A stretch of DNA of 46,402 nucleotides, from assembly GCA_900546575.1 (NCBI GenBank), contig URDM01000014.1, forward strand, positions 1 through 46,402. The letters are read 5' to 3'. Positions 20,720 through 29,365 of this stretch are shown here, one piece after another (position 1 is the first letter of the stretch; each line of letters opens with the position of its first letter). The notes beneath the pieces are model-generated. The model saw only the letters and a program-made list of their open reading frames with translations, did not search any database and was not told where the DNA came from. The stretch comes from an uncultured Prevotella sp. Lineage in GTDB: Bacteria > Bacteroidota > Bacteroidia > Bacteroidales > Bacteroidaceae. The position numbers and the translations under genes are program-made.

Positions 20720-21778
20720 ATGAAAGCTTTAAAATATACATTGGCTGCAATGCTGCTCGGCGGAATGTTCGCTTCGTGCGACACCGACATCGAGAACGTA
20801 GAGATTGTCAAGCCTACTACATACGATGCGCAGTATTACAAGAACTTGCGCGACTACAAGGCTTCCGACCATCAGATTGCTTGGGGATGGTTTTCAGACT
20901 ATACGCAGGGCTTTTCGCCTGCAACGCGTTTCCTCGGATTGCCCGATTCGCTCGATATATGTTCGCTTTGGGGCGGTATACCTACTGATGTAGAGGGTCG
21001 TGAGCAGACACATTATCTGCCGGAGGTGTACAAGGAGATGAAGTTTGTACAGCAGACTAAAGGCACCAAGCTCGTTGTGCCTGCCATTATACGTATACGT
21101 GAGAGTGGCGAGTATTACGACATCTGGCAAGACAAGGACGGAATATGGTCGAACGATGCTGACGGCACATTCGCCAAAGACCCGTATCGTGAGCCGGAAG
21201 GTGAGGAGACTTCACAAAAGGCTGCAATGCGAGCTTATGGACTGCACTTGCTGCGCCCTATCTTTGAGCAGGGACTTGACGGCATCGATATGGACTACGA
21301 GCCGGAGGGCGACCCGTTGTCAGAAGGCAATCTTGACTACTTCGTACAGTTCGTAGGCAAGTTTGTAGGTCCGATGGCAAGTGAGGAGAACACCTATACC
21401 TATCCTGACGGCTTCACCATCAAGGGCAATCCGAAGATGCTGTTGTGTATCGACTACTTCGGATCGGCACCAAGTGCCAATACCAACGACTACACCAACT
21501 GGTATGTCAACCAGACTTATGGTGGCAGTCCTGGTCGTGTGCCGTTCAATGGATGTCCTACCGAGAAGGTGGTATACACCGAGAACGTAGGCGACAACTG
21601 GAAGAATGCCGAGTGTGGCAAGCTTCTCACCTATGCACGCTACAAACCGGCAACAGGTCGTAAGGGTGGTTTCGGTGCTTTCTTCATGCACCGCGACTAT
21701 ATCAATTCGGATGCTGACTTTGCCAACTACGCCAATATGCGTCGTGGCATACAGATTCAGAACCCTGCCATACATTAA
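20720..21778 (+). CDS. GH18 lipoprotein, probable endo-beta-N-acetylglucosaminidase
   Basis: A 352-residue surface lipoprotein (lipobox ending at Cys20) of glycoside hydrolase family 18. The catalytic motif LDGIDMDYE lies at residues 186-194, with Asp187, Asp190, Asp192 and the acid Glu194 all present, so it should be active, unlike the GH18-like binding proteins of some loci that have lost this glutamate. GH18 uses substrate-assisted catalysis on N-acetylglucosamine linkages. Its place after SusC/SusD and before two DUF1735 lipoproteins recalls loci in which an endoglycosidase cuts the chitobiose core of N-glycans at the surface. That is context-based; chitinase action is not excluded. Gap to SusD is 43 bases. 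Confidence 0.88.
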   Translation: MKALKYTLAAMLLGGMFASCDTDIENVEIVKPTTYDAQYYKNLRDYKASDHQIAWGWFSDYTQGFSPATRFLGLPDSLDICSLWGGIPTDVEGREQTHYLPEVYKEMKFVQQTKGTKLVVPAIIRIRESGEYYDIWQDKDGIWSNDADGTFAKDPYREPEGEETSQKAAMRAYGLHLLRPIFEQGLDGIDMDYEPEGDPLSEGNLDYFVQFVGKFVGPMASEENTYTYPDGFTIKGNPKMLLCIDYFGSAPSANTNDYTNWYVNQTYGGSPGRVPFNGCPTEKVVYTENVGDNWKNAECGKLLTYARYKPATGRKGGFGAFFMHRDYINSDADFANYANMRRGIQIQNPAIH

Positions 21779-21820
21779 TTATTATATTGAGAAATTGAAC
21801 GATTGAATAATTGAACGATT

Positions 21821-23023
21821 ATGAAAAAGATAAAATATCTTATCCTTGCGCTGACAGCCATCGTGTTTGCCGCTTGTCAGGAGAGCAACGGCGACTATCG
21901 TGACGTTGTGTACATCTCGGGTACAATGCAGAAGAATACGTTGCGCAAGGGTTTTGAGGGCAACGACGAGGTTCCTCTTACCGTCACTTGTACTGGTAAG
22001 GTTGAGGCTCCGGTGAGTGCTACCTTTGAGGCAGCTCCCGAATTGCTCGAAGCCTATAATGCCCAAAACAATGCAGACTACGTAGCTCCTCCAACTGATG
22101 CCTACAGCATCGACGACGCTACCGTAACTATCAAGGCTGGTCAGTTTGTATCAAACGAGGCAAAACTCAATATTGCTGACCCTACAAAGTTTGAGGAAGG
22201 CAAGAGCTACTGTCTGCCAGTGCGCGTCAAGACCGACGGCAATCTGCTTGAAGCAGGCTCTGTGCTGTATGTAGTGTTTGTACCTATCATCACCACTGAG
22301 GTAGCCGACATCAACGCCAAGCCGTTCCTTGTGCCGGGATTCCGCAACAACGAGAAGCTCGGTCATCTCTCGCAGCTCACCATGGAGTGCAAGGTTTATG
22401 TCAATGATTTCTGCCACAGCAATCCGTACATTTCTTCGCTGATGGGATGTGAGGAGAACTTCCTTCTGCGTTTTGGTGATGTTTCGTGCGATCCTGACCA
22501 GCTTCAGCTTGCAGGTGGCAAGACAGGTGCTCCCTCTTGGGATAAGCCTGACAAGGGAACAGCCCATGCCGCTACATTCCCAACACACTTCCCGACAAAG
22601 AAATGGTGTCACTTCGCTTGTGTTTACGACGGTCAGCAGATAACAATGTATCTTGACGGCGAGCCGATGGGCGATCCTGTAAAGGCTACCGGCGACATCT
22701 CGCTTGTATGGAGTTACGACTACGGCACGTCTTATGGCGACAACAACGGTCCGTTTGCTATCGGTTACTCAGCTGGTGGACGTTATCTCAATGGTCGTGT
22801 GTCTGAGTTCCGTGTGTGGAATGTGGCTCGCACACCTGCACAGTTGCTCAACAACATCTGCTATGTTGACCCGCATTCAGAAGGTCTTGTCGCATATTGG
22901 CGTTTCTGTGGAACTGACGAGCAGAGCGACGGTTCTATCCTCGACCAGACAGGCAACGGCTATAATGCTGTACCGAAGAGTGGCAAGGCATCATGGGTGC
23001 CCAACCACAAGTGTCCGTACTAA
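21821..23023 (+). CDS. Surface lipoprotein with DUF1735 and LamG-like domain
   Basis: A 400-residue lipoprotein (lipobox FAAC, Cys19). Residues about 25-155 form a DUF1735-type beta-sandwich (YAEAYNAQNN-like pattern at LLEAYNAQNNADYV, then PVRVKTDG). Residues about 165-395 look like a concanavalin-A/LamG fold (MECKVYVNDF, FACVYDGQQITMYLDG, RVSEFRVWNVART, GLVAYWRF). Such proteins bind glycan at the cell surface beside SusCD. No catalytic residues of a glycosidase are recognised. It lies 42 bases after the GH18 gene, in the same operon. Confidence 0.85.
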   Translation: MKKIKYLILALTAIVFAACQESNGDYRDVVYISGTMQKNTLRKGFEGNDEVPLTVTCTGKVEAPVSATFEAAPELLEAYNAQNNADYVAPPTDAYSIDDATVTIKAGQFVSNEAKLNIADPTKFEEGKSYCLPVRVKTDGNLLEAGSVLYVVFVPIITTEVADINAKPFLVPGFRNNEKLGHLSQLTMECKVYVNDFCHSNPYISSLMGCEENFLLRFGDVSCDPDQLQLAGGKTGAPSWDKPDKGTAHAATFPTHFPTKKWCHFACVYDGQQITMYLDGEPMGDPVKATGDISLVWSYDYGTSYGDNNGPFAIGYSAGGRYLNGRVSEFRVWNVARTPAQLLNNICYVDPHSEGLVAYWRFCGTDEQSDGSILDQTGNGYNAVPKSGKASWVPNHKCPY

Positions 23024-23058
23024 AACTTTAAAAGTATCAATTACTAATATTAGCAAAG

Positions 23059-24483
23059 ATGAAAATCTACAATATACTATTCTGTGGGGCAATGCTGCTT
23101 AGTGCAGCAGCCCTCACAGGCTGTAGCGAGGACGAAACGTACGACGTGTATGGCGAGAAGACCAACCGCGTTTTCGTTGACCCTAATCAGTCGAACGTTA
23201 CAGAATGCACGGTTTACAAGACTCCGATAGGATTGTGTGGCGATGCCTTGACCAATGTACATGTGCGCATGCAGTATCCTGCACAGCAGAATGTAAAGGT
23301 CAGTGGCGCTGCCGACATGTCGCTGGTGGCAGAATACAATGAGCAGAACTCTACCGAGTATGCTGCTCTGCCTGATGCCGCTGTTAAGGCTCTTGAGATT
23401 ACTCCTGCTGAAATGGAGGGTGGAAAGAATACCGCCGACATGCAGGTGTTGCTGCCTACAGAGGCACGTACTTCGCTTACCGAAAGTGATTATGTGTTGC
23501 CGATACGTATTTCTACCCCTGGTGGCAAGGACGATGGACGTGAGATTTCTACACTCGATGACAAGTCGATGGCTTATCTCGTCATACATACTTCTGATGA
23601 AGATATAGCAAGTCTGACGGGTTCGAAAACTGTAGACTGCAATATCATTAATACTCCGGTGGGTGTGTTCGGTGGTGTAGATTCTAAGTTTACAGTATCG
23701 CTCAAGGCTTCTGTCTATACCGACGTACAGCTTTCTGCCGAGATTGACAACTCGCTTATTGCTGCATACAATGAGGAGAACGGCACATCGTATGAGGCTC
23801 TGCCCTCTGACTTTGCAAGTGCTCTCAAGGTAAATGCTGCTACCATCAAGCCTGGCGAACTATCAGGCGACGTGGCAGTGACAATGGACAACGAGAAGGC
23901 AAAGCAACTCAGCGGTTCGTATATAGTTCCGATGCGTATTGCAATGACATATTCGGACGGAACAAAGAAAGTGTTTGATGAGCCAGTGTACACTACTATC
24001 GGTGTTAAGGAGACTCTTATCAACGATAATCCGTCGGAGATGATTGGCTCAGATGGCGATCATAGTGATTGGACATGTCTTGAGGCTGTCAACTTTAATA
24101 AGGATAGTTTCACTACTTACCGATGGAAGCCATTGGCTAAGAATATATCAGAAGCTTCGTATGTCGTTGACTTCGGTGCAGTACACAAGGTCACTGGTTT
24201 CCAGAATGTCAAGGCTTCATCATGGGGCAGTGTCATTGTATCTTATCGTATATATCTCAGCGAGGACAATACCAACTGGGTAGACCTTGGCAGTACAGAT
24301 GGATGCAATACGGTAAGGGACAATAACTGGAACAGCTGGTATATGCTCTATGGTGCTGTAAATGTACGCTATGTAAAGGTAGAAGTGACTTTCAATCCTA
24401 ATGCGTCTTATTGGCGTTACTACGATTATAGTTGGGCTGCCTCGTATGTTGGTGTTAATACCAGCTTCGCTTTCAACGACTAA
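23059..24483 (+). CDS. Surface lipoprotein with two DUF1735 domains and F5/8-type C domain
   Basis: A 474-residue lipoprotein (lipobox LTGC, Cys22). Two DUF1735-type repeats are visible: residues about 35-175 (VAEYNEQNSTEYAALP) and about 190-320 (IAAYNEENGTSYEALP). The C-terminal 140 residues look like a discoidin/F5-F8 domain (SYVVDFGAVHKVTGFQ, YRIYLSEDNTNWVDLG, VNVRYVKVEVT), a common carbohydrate-binding module. It is probably a second surface glycan-binding protein of the locus. It is the last gene before a GC-rich hairpin. Confidence 0.85.
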   Translation: MKIYNILFCGAMLLSAAALTGCSEDETYDVYGEKTNRVFVDPNQSNVTECTVYKTPIGLCGDALTNVHVRMQYPAQQNVKVSGAADMSLVAEYNEQNSTEYAALPDAAVKALEITPAEMEGGKNTADMQVLLPTEARTSLTESDYVLPIRISTPGGKDDGREISTLDDKSMAYLVIHTSDEDIASLTGSKTVDCNIINTPVGVFGGVDSKFTVSLKASVYTDVQLSAEIDNSLIAAYNEENGTSYEALPSDFASALKVNAATIKPGELSGDVAVTMDNEKAKQLSGSYIVPMRIAMTYSDGTKKVFDEPVYTTIGVKETLINDNPSEMIGSDGDHSDWTCLEAVNFNKDSFTTYRWKPLAKNISEASYVVDFGAVHKVTGFQNVKASSWGSVIVSYRIYLSEDNTNWVDLGSTDGCNTVRDNNWNSWYMLYGAVNVRYVKVEVTFNPNASYWRYYDYSWAASYVGVNTSFAFND

Positions 24484-24549
24484 TACATAGAATGTATCTT
24501 GTCAATAATTCAACGAATTAGTTTAGCAGATTTTTGCATATAACATCAC

Positions 24550-24585
24550 GACTCAGCATGGGCGTTGCGAAACGCCTGCTGAGTC
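24550..24585 (+). terminator. GC-rich hairpin after the SusCD operon
   Basis: GACTCAGCA (24550-24558) pairs with TGCTGAGTC (24577-24585), and inside it GGCGTT pairs with AACGCC around a GCGA tetraloop, with only a 2-base bulge. No T-run follows, so it may protect the 3' end or end transcription with another factor. Confidence 0.6.
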
Positions 24586-24717
24586 AATATAGATTTGGTT
24601 GATTGTTAGTAAGTAGTTAATAGTAAATGGTTTAGTTTATAGTTTATAATTGTGGCGTATTGGTCAATCGTTAAGGTAAAAGGATTTTTCAGGTTTTATA
24701 GAATAATGACTGTTACG

Positions 24718-25482
24718 ATGAAAAAGATAATATACATAATGCTATTGTTGCTCGCCATGCCGTTCATGGCTGTAGCACAGACAACAGGCGAACCGCAATA
24801 TCTTGAGACGTTTCGTCCAGACGAGCGTACACACGATTTCGGTAAGATACGCGAAGCCGACGGCAAGTGTACGCATGTGTTCCGACTGAAGAATGCCGGC
24901 ACTAAGCCCGTTGCCATATCGGCAGTCAACACATGGTGCGGATGTATGGTAGCCAACTATACCAAGCGTGCAGTTCGTCCAGGCGAAGAGGCAGAGGTGA
25001 CCGTTACGCTCGACCCAGACCACAAGCAGGGCAAGTTTGTCAAGCAGGTAGTGGTGCTGCTCAATGACGGACGTCAGTATGTACGCCTATGGATTAAGGC
25101 AGACATCACGCCTATGGATCATCCCATAACCGAAGAGTGTCCTTATGCATTGGGCAACGGACTGTATGCCAACTTCCAGTTTCTGCCGTTCCCCGACCTT
25201 GAGGTAGGCAGCAAGTATGGCTATACACTTAAGCTCGGCAATTCTACCAAGCAGACAATGAAGGTAAGCTTTGTGCGTATGCCCAACAATACAGTGCTCA
25301 AAATGCCTGATGAGATAACGCTCCAACCGCGCGAACGCAAGGCTATACGCGTTGACTATACCTATCCGCGCCGACACAATCGTACTTGTTATGTCGACCT
25401 TTTGCCGACGGTCAACGGCCGTAAGGCTAAACCTATACGTGTGCAGTGGAACGTAAATACCAGATTCAAGCTTGATATATAG
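24718..25482 (+). CDS. Secreted DUF1573-domain protein
   Basis: A 254-residue exported protein. The ATG at 24718 is chosen because it begins a signal peptide (KKIIYIMLLLLAMPFMAVAQ); an earlier start at 24652 would put 22 residues before it. Residues about 35-125 form a DUF1573 immunoglobulin-like domain (HDFGKIREADGKCTHVFRLKNAG, with the WCGCM cysteine pair and VTVTLDPDHKQGKF). The family is common in Bacteroidetes, often near SusCD loci, and its role is not known. A strong terminator follows 39 bases after the stop. The preceding hairpin suggests it is partly separate from the SusCD operon. Confidence 0.8.
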   Translation: MKKIIYIMLLLLAMPFMAVAQTTGEPQYLETFRPDERTHDFGKIREADGKCTHVFRLKNAGTKPVAISAVNTWCGCMVANYTKRAVRPGEEAEVTVTLDPDHKQGKFVKQVVVLLNDGRQYVRLWIKADITPMDHPITEECPYALGNGLYANFQFLPFPDLEVGSKYGYTLKLGNSTKQTMKVSFVRMPNNTVLKMPDEITLQPRERKAIRVDYTYPRRHNRTCYVDLLPTVNGRKAKPIRVQWNVNTRFKLDI

Positions 25483-25520
25483 AAACGTGCTTTGCGACAT
25501 TTTCGTATTAAGCATACTAT

Positions 25521-25590
25521 ACAACAAGAACAGCACGTCAACAGTTGCATATATAATCTGTACGTGTTGTTCTTGTTGTCTTTTGTTTTT
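25521..25590 (+). terminator. Terminator after the DUF1573 gene
   Basis: 18-bp stem (25521-25538 with 25562-25579, one G-U pair), 23-base loop, then CTTTTGTTTTT. It has the same ACAACAA-type stem style as the one at 11634-11699. Confidence 0.85.
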
Positions 25591-25702
25591 GTATAGTTGC
25601 CAGTCTTTGTCTTATTCCCGTAATTCTTCTTCAATTTCTTTTTATTACTTGCTTTATGCGCAATAAAGCAGCGAGAATTTATCATTTCTCAGAAAAAATA
25701 TG

Positions 25703-25710
25703 TAAGTTTG
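25703..25710 (+). promoter_or_regulatory. -7 box before the ECF sigma gene
   Basis: TAAGTTTG matches TAnnTTTG and lies 51 bases before the ATG. No convincing -33 TTTG is present, which could mean control by an activator or an alternative sigma factor. Confidence 0.5.
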
Positions 25711-25761
25711 CAAATGCAATAATAGTCTGTGTGTGACACGCGGATAGCAACATTAGCTCGT

Positions 25762-26346
25762 ATGAATAACTCGGAAGTTGAATTTATTAATCTCCTTAGG
25801 GACGGCGACAGCCGCGCATACCGTGATTTGTATGCGCGGTATTATGCTATGATGTGCCATGCTGCCGACCGATATGTACACGACCACTTCCAGGCCGAGT
25901 GCGTTGTGGAGAATATCATGTTCAATATTTGGGACCGCCGCGACCGTCTCGACATACGCACATCGCTCAAGAGCTATCTTATGATGAGTGTGCGCAATGC
26001 CTGCATCAACTATCTGCAGTCGAGCTACAAGCGCAACGAGATGCTCGTTTCGCACCTGAGCGATGCCGACCGCAACTGGATAGACAGCGTTACTACCGAG
26101 GCTTTGCCCACAGACGCAATTATCACTGACGAGACAATAGCTGGAGTGCTCGACTGTCTGGGCAGCGACGAATGTAGGCAGGTGTTTGCCAAGAGCCGTT
26201 TTGAGAATATGAGCTACAAGGAGATAGCCGACGAACTCGGCATTTCGGTCAACACCGTTAAGTATCACATGAAGAACGCCCTTGCACGTCTGGCTAAGGA
26301 CTACAGCCGATACTTCGCCTTTCTCATGCTGTTCTGCACCGATTAG
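25762..26346 (+). CDS. ECF-type RNA polymerase sigma-70 factor
   Basis: A 194-residue sigma factor with only regions 2 and 4. Region 2 covers about residues 5-80 (FINLLRDGDSRAYRDLYARYY to YLMMSVRNACINYL). Region 4 covers about 130-185 and holds the helix-turn-helix MSYKEIADELGISVNTVKYHMKNAL. This is the Bacteroidetes type that controls glycan utilisation loci. The ATG at 25762 places region 2 at the usual distance; the in-frame start at 25729 is less likely. No FecR-like anti-sigma gene follows, unlike the usual pairing. The SusC upstream carries an STN domain, so it is a plausible target. The next gene is 46 bases downstream. Confidence 0.92.
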   Translation: MNNSEVEFINLLRDGDSRAYRDLYARYYAMMCHAADRYVHDHFQAECVVENIMFNIWDRRDRLDIRTSLKSYLMMSVRNACINYLQSSYKRNEMLVSHLSDADRNWIDSVTTEALPTDAIITDETIAGVLDCLGSDECRQVFAKSRFENMSYKEIADELGISVNTVKYHMKNALARLAKDYSRYFAFLMLFCTD

Positions 26347-26392
26347 CTCTGAAAGCAAAAGCTACTTATTTGAAACCCTAAATTCACAAAGC

Positions 26393-27760
26393 ATGAAAAG
26401 AAATATAGCCGTCATACTGGCAGGAGGCGTAGGATCGCGCCTCGGCATTTCCACCCCAAAGCAATTCTTCAAGGTGGCGGGCAAGATGGTGGTTGAACAC
26501 ACCGTCGACGTGTTTGAACGCAACGCTCGCATCGATGAGATAGCCATCGTGTCGAACCCTATGCTCATCGCCGACTTCGAGAACATCGTGCTGCGCAACA
26601 AGTGGCATAAGGTGAAGAAGATACTCAAGGGTGGCAAGGAGCGCTACGACTCGTCGCTCTCGGCTATACAGGCATACGACAACGAGGACGTTAACCTCAT
26701 CTTCCACGATGCCGTGCGTCCGCTCGTGAGCCAGCGCATCATCAACGATGTGATTGACGCTCTTGCCGACCATCGTGCCATCGATGTGGCAATACCCTCT
26801 GCCGACACCATTATTGAAGTTGACGACAACGACAACATAACATCCATCCCTGACCGCTCGCGTCTGCGTCGCGGACAGACTCCGCAGGCTTTCGACCGTC
26901 AGCTCATAGCCGATGCTTACGAGCGTGCGCTGAAGGATCCCGCATTCAAGACTACCGACGATTGTGGTGTAGTGCGTCACTATACCGACGAACCGGTTTT
27001 CGTAGTACGTGGCGAGGAGAGCAACATGAAGCTTACATATCGTGAGGATACATATATGCTCGATAAGCTGTTCCAGCTGAAGAATACCGAGCCCGACTCG
27101 ATAGCACATGTCAACGACGTGTTCCGCGATAAGGTGGCTGTTGTGTTCGGCGGAAGCTACGGTATTGGCAAGTGTGTGGTTGACATGCTGCGTCAGAACG
27201 GTGCCAAGGTGTTCTCTTATTCACGTTCGGAAAACCATATCGACATAGGCGTTCGCGAGGATGTGGTACGTGCCATGACCGATGCCCACGAGCAGGCTGG
27301 CCGTATCGACTATGTGATATGTACAGCCGGTGTGCTCAACAAGGAGCCGCTTGCCACTATGGACTATCAGACCATACAGAACGCAGTGCAGACCAACTAT
27401 ATGGGTACGGTGAATGTGGCGCTTGAGGCTTATCCTTATCTGAAGCAGACCGAGGGCAAGCTGATGTTCTTTACTTCAAGTTCGTACACTCGTGGTCGTG
27501 CCTTCTATAGCATCTACTCGTCTACCAAGGCTGCCATTGTCAACTTTGTGCAGGCTGTGGCGCAGGAGTGGGACGGCGACGGCATCAAGATCAACTGTAT
27601 AAACCCCGAACGTACCAAGACTCCTATGCGTCAGCACAACTTCGGCATTGAGCCTGACGATACGCTGCTCATGCCCGAACGTGTGGCTGAGGCTACTCTG
27701 CAGACGCTTGCTTCTGACTGCACCGGACAGGTGATTGACGTTAGAAGGGTGAAAGAGTAA
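26393..27760 (+). CDS. Bifunctional cytidylyltransferase / SDR reductase (predicted CDP-ribitol synthesis)
   Basis: A 455-residue fusion. Residues 1-235 are an IspD/TarI-type cytidylyltransferase (LAGGVGSRLG, PKQF, HDAVRP 105-110, TPQAFD, TDDCGVV). Residues about 245-455 are a short-chain reductase (GGSYGIG 253-259, Tyr375 and Lys379 of YSSTK). This order matches Acs1-type enzymes of Haemophilus influenzae capsule loci, which reduce ribulose 5-phosphate and attach it to CTP to give CDP-ribitol. The start at 26393 is chosen because it opens directly on the nucleotide-binding loop; the frame extends upstream over the sigma gene's end. It lies directly before LicD. It is not the housekeeping IspD, which is at 29366. 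Product identity is inferred. Confidence 0.85.
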   Translation: MKRNIAVILAGGVGSRLGISTPKQFFKVAGKMVVEHTVDVFERNARIDEIAIVSNPMLIADFENIVLRNKWHKVKKILKGGKERYDSSLSAIQAYDNEDVNLIFHDAVRPLVSQRIINDVIDALADHRAIDVAIPSADTIIEVDDNDNITSIPDRSRLRRGQTPQAFDRQLIADAYERALKDPAFKTTDDCGVVRHYTDEPVFVVRGEESNMKLTYREDTYMLDKLFQLKNTEPDSIAHVNDVFRDKVAVVFGGSYGIGKCVVDMLRQNGAKVFSYSRSENHIDIGVREDVVRAMTDAHEQAGRIDYVICTAGVLNKEPLATMDYQTIQNAVQTNYMGTVNVALEAYPYLKQTEGKLMFFTSSSYTRGRAFYSIYSSTKAAIVNFVQAVAQEWDGDGIKINCINPERTKTPMRQHNFGIEPDDTLLMPERVAEATLQTLASDCTGQVIDVRRVKE

Positions 27761-27796
27761 AAAGGTAAAAAAAGTAAAAGGGTAAAACAACGATAG

Positions 27797-28600
27797 ATGA
27801 ACTATCTCGAACAATTCAAGCAGCAGCAGTTGCGCACTTGCCAGCTTAAACAGCTTGGCATTCTCGAAGAAATCGATCGTATCTGCCGCAAGCACAATAT
27901 AAGCTACTGGCTCGATGGAGGCTCGCTGTTGGGTGCTGTGCGCCACGGCGGATTCATTCCGTGGGACGACGACATCGACATAGCAATGCCGCAGGACGAT
28001 GCACGTCGCTTTGCTGAAGTGGCACCCAAGGAGTTGCCATCAACACTGCGTCTGCAGACACCAGATACAGAGAATACACGCGAACCTATTATGAAGGTGC
28101 GTGACCTCAACTCGTTCTATGTTGAGGGCAATGAAGACTTCTCGCTCGACTACTGCAAGGGTCTGTTTGTCGACATATTCCCTATGATCGACTATCCCAA
28201 TGTGTCGCGTGCGTTCTGCCGCAAGTTTGGCAAGGACATGTCGCGCTGCTACTCAATACTGCATCATTCACACCAGTACTCGTGGCGAGCTGTAGCCGAA
28301 CTGTTCTACTTCGGCGCACGTTTCCAGTTCTGCAAACTGATGTGGAAGGCGGCGTTTGCCTTCAAGCGCACTGGCACATACATGTCGAACATACTCATCA
28401 ACAACGGTTACGGCATAATGCACCGTCGCGACTCAATATTCCCGTTGGGAACGATAGAGTTTGAGGGCAAACGATTCTCGGCACCGGCCAATACAGATGC
28501 CTATCTGCACGACCTCTACCGCGACTATATGCAGATACCGCCCAAGGAGAAACAGAAGATTCACTCGGTGTTTATATTGCCCGAGCTAATTAAACAGTAA
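27797..28600 (+). CDS. LicD-family phosphotransferase
   Basis: A 267-residue LicD-family protein. The signature lies at residues 37-63: YWLDGGSLLGAVRHGG, then FIPWDDDIDI, with the metal-binding acidic residues Asp57, Asp58, Asp59 and Asp61. LicD proteins transfer phosphocholine, and their relatives fukutin and FKRP transfer ribitol phosphate from CDP-ribitol, to sugars. The CDP-ribitol-type synthase 36 bases upstream makes a polyol phosphate the more likely cargo here. No choline kinase or choline transporter gene is seen in the window. The acceptor is unknown; surface glycan is the natural guess. Confidence 0.88.
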   Translation: MNYLEQFKQQQLRTCQLKQLGILEEIDRICRKHNISYWLDGGSLLGAVRHGGFIPWDDDIDIAMPQDDARRFAEVAPKELPSTLRLQTPDTENTREPIMKVRDLNSFYVEGNEDFSLDYCKGLFVDIFPMIDYPNVSRAFCRKFGKDMSRCYSILHHSHQYSWRAVAELFYFGARFQFCKLMWKAAFAFKRTGTYMSNILINNGYGIMHRRDSIFPLGTIEFEGKRFSAPANTDAYLHDLYRDYMQIPPKEKQKIHSVFILPELIKQ

Positions 28601-28606
28601 ACATAT

Positions 28607-29278
28607 ATGGCACGTTTTTATTCTTTGAAGAAGCGCGACGAGGAAGACGAGAAGACAGCCGATCCGTTCGGAGTGTTGCGCCCAAAAACAAAGACGGCTG
28701 AAAAACCTTTAGTAAACATACATAATATGGCAAAAGCATACGAATTTCTTGCCAACGGATTTGAGGATATCGAGGCGTTGGCTCCCGTAGACATACTGCG
28801 CCGCAGCGGCGTGGAAGTGAAGACTGTAAGCATTGGCGACTCTATCGAGGTGGAGTCGGCTCACGGTGTGACGGTGAAGGCAGACATGCTTTTTGCCGAT
28901 GCCGACTTTGCCGATGCCGACTTGCTGCTTCTTCCTGGCGGTATGCCAGGTGCAAAGAACATCGATGAACACGAGGGTGTACGCCATGCTGTAATGCGTC
29001 AGGCTGAGGCTGGACGTTTGGTAGGTGCTATCTGTGCCGGACCTATGGTGCTTGGTCATCTCGGACTGTTGCGTGGCAGACGTGCTACATGCTATCCGGG
29101 ATTTGAAGACCAGCTCGAAGGTGCTGAATACACAGCCGCTCTTTGCACCATTGACGGCAACATCATAACGGGCAAAGGTCCTGGCGCATCGTTCGAATAC
29201 GGCTATACTCTTGTGACGCTGCTCAAGGGCGAACGCGTAGCAGAGGCGCTGAAGAAGGGTATGATGTACGAAGGTTAG
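28607..29278 (+). CDS. DJ-1/PfpI-family protein (YajL/ThiJ-like)
   Basis: A 223-residue protein. The DJ-1 fold starts at residue 41 (MAKAYEFLANGFEDIEALAPVD) and has Glu53 and the nucleophilic Cys143 (AICAGPMVLG), so it should be a cysteine-based deglycase or chaperone-like member. The first 40 residues (MARFYSLKKRDEEDEKTADP, then a Lys/Thr-rich piece) are not part of the fold. Two starts are possible: ATG 28607, only 6 bases after licD, or ATG 28727, which gives a standard-length protein. I give the longer one. In related genomes this gene commonly lies before ispD and recG, as here. Confidence 0.85.
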   Translation: MARFYSLKKRDEEDEKTADPFGVLRPKTKTAEKPLVNIHNMAKAYEFLANGFEDIEALAPVDILRRSGVEVKTVSIGDSIEVESAHGVTVKADMLFADADFADADLLLLPGGMPGAKNIDEHEGVRHAVMRQAEAGRLVGAICAGPMVLGHLGLLRGRRATCYPGFEDQLEGAEYTAALCTIDGNIITGKGPGASFEYGYTLVTLLKGERVAEALKKGMMYEG

Positions 29279-29317
29279 TTGACAAGTTGACAAGTGGACG
29301 AGTTGATGAGTTGACAT
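29278..29317. repeat. Five-unit 8-nt tandem array
   Basis: GTTGACAA, GTTGACAA, GTGGACGA, GTTGATGA, GTTGACAT run head to tail directly after, and overlapping, the stop codon of the DJ-1 gene. Confidence 0.8.
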
Positions 29318-29365
29318 TACAATCTATCAATTTAACATTTCTCATTTCTCATTTAATATTTAACA

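Noticed and set aside
20720..21778. Non-catalytic GH18-like binding protein
   Set aside because: The motif DGIDMDYE keeps the acid Glu194 and Asp192, so catalysis is expected.
26393..27760. Housekeeping IspD
   Set aside because: It carries a reductase domain that IspD lacks, and a single-domain IspD with normal motifs lies at 29366.
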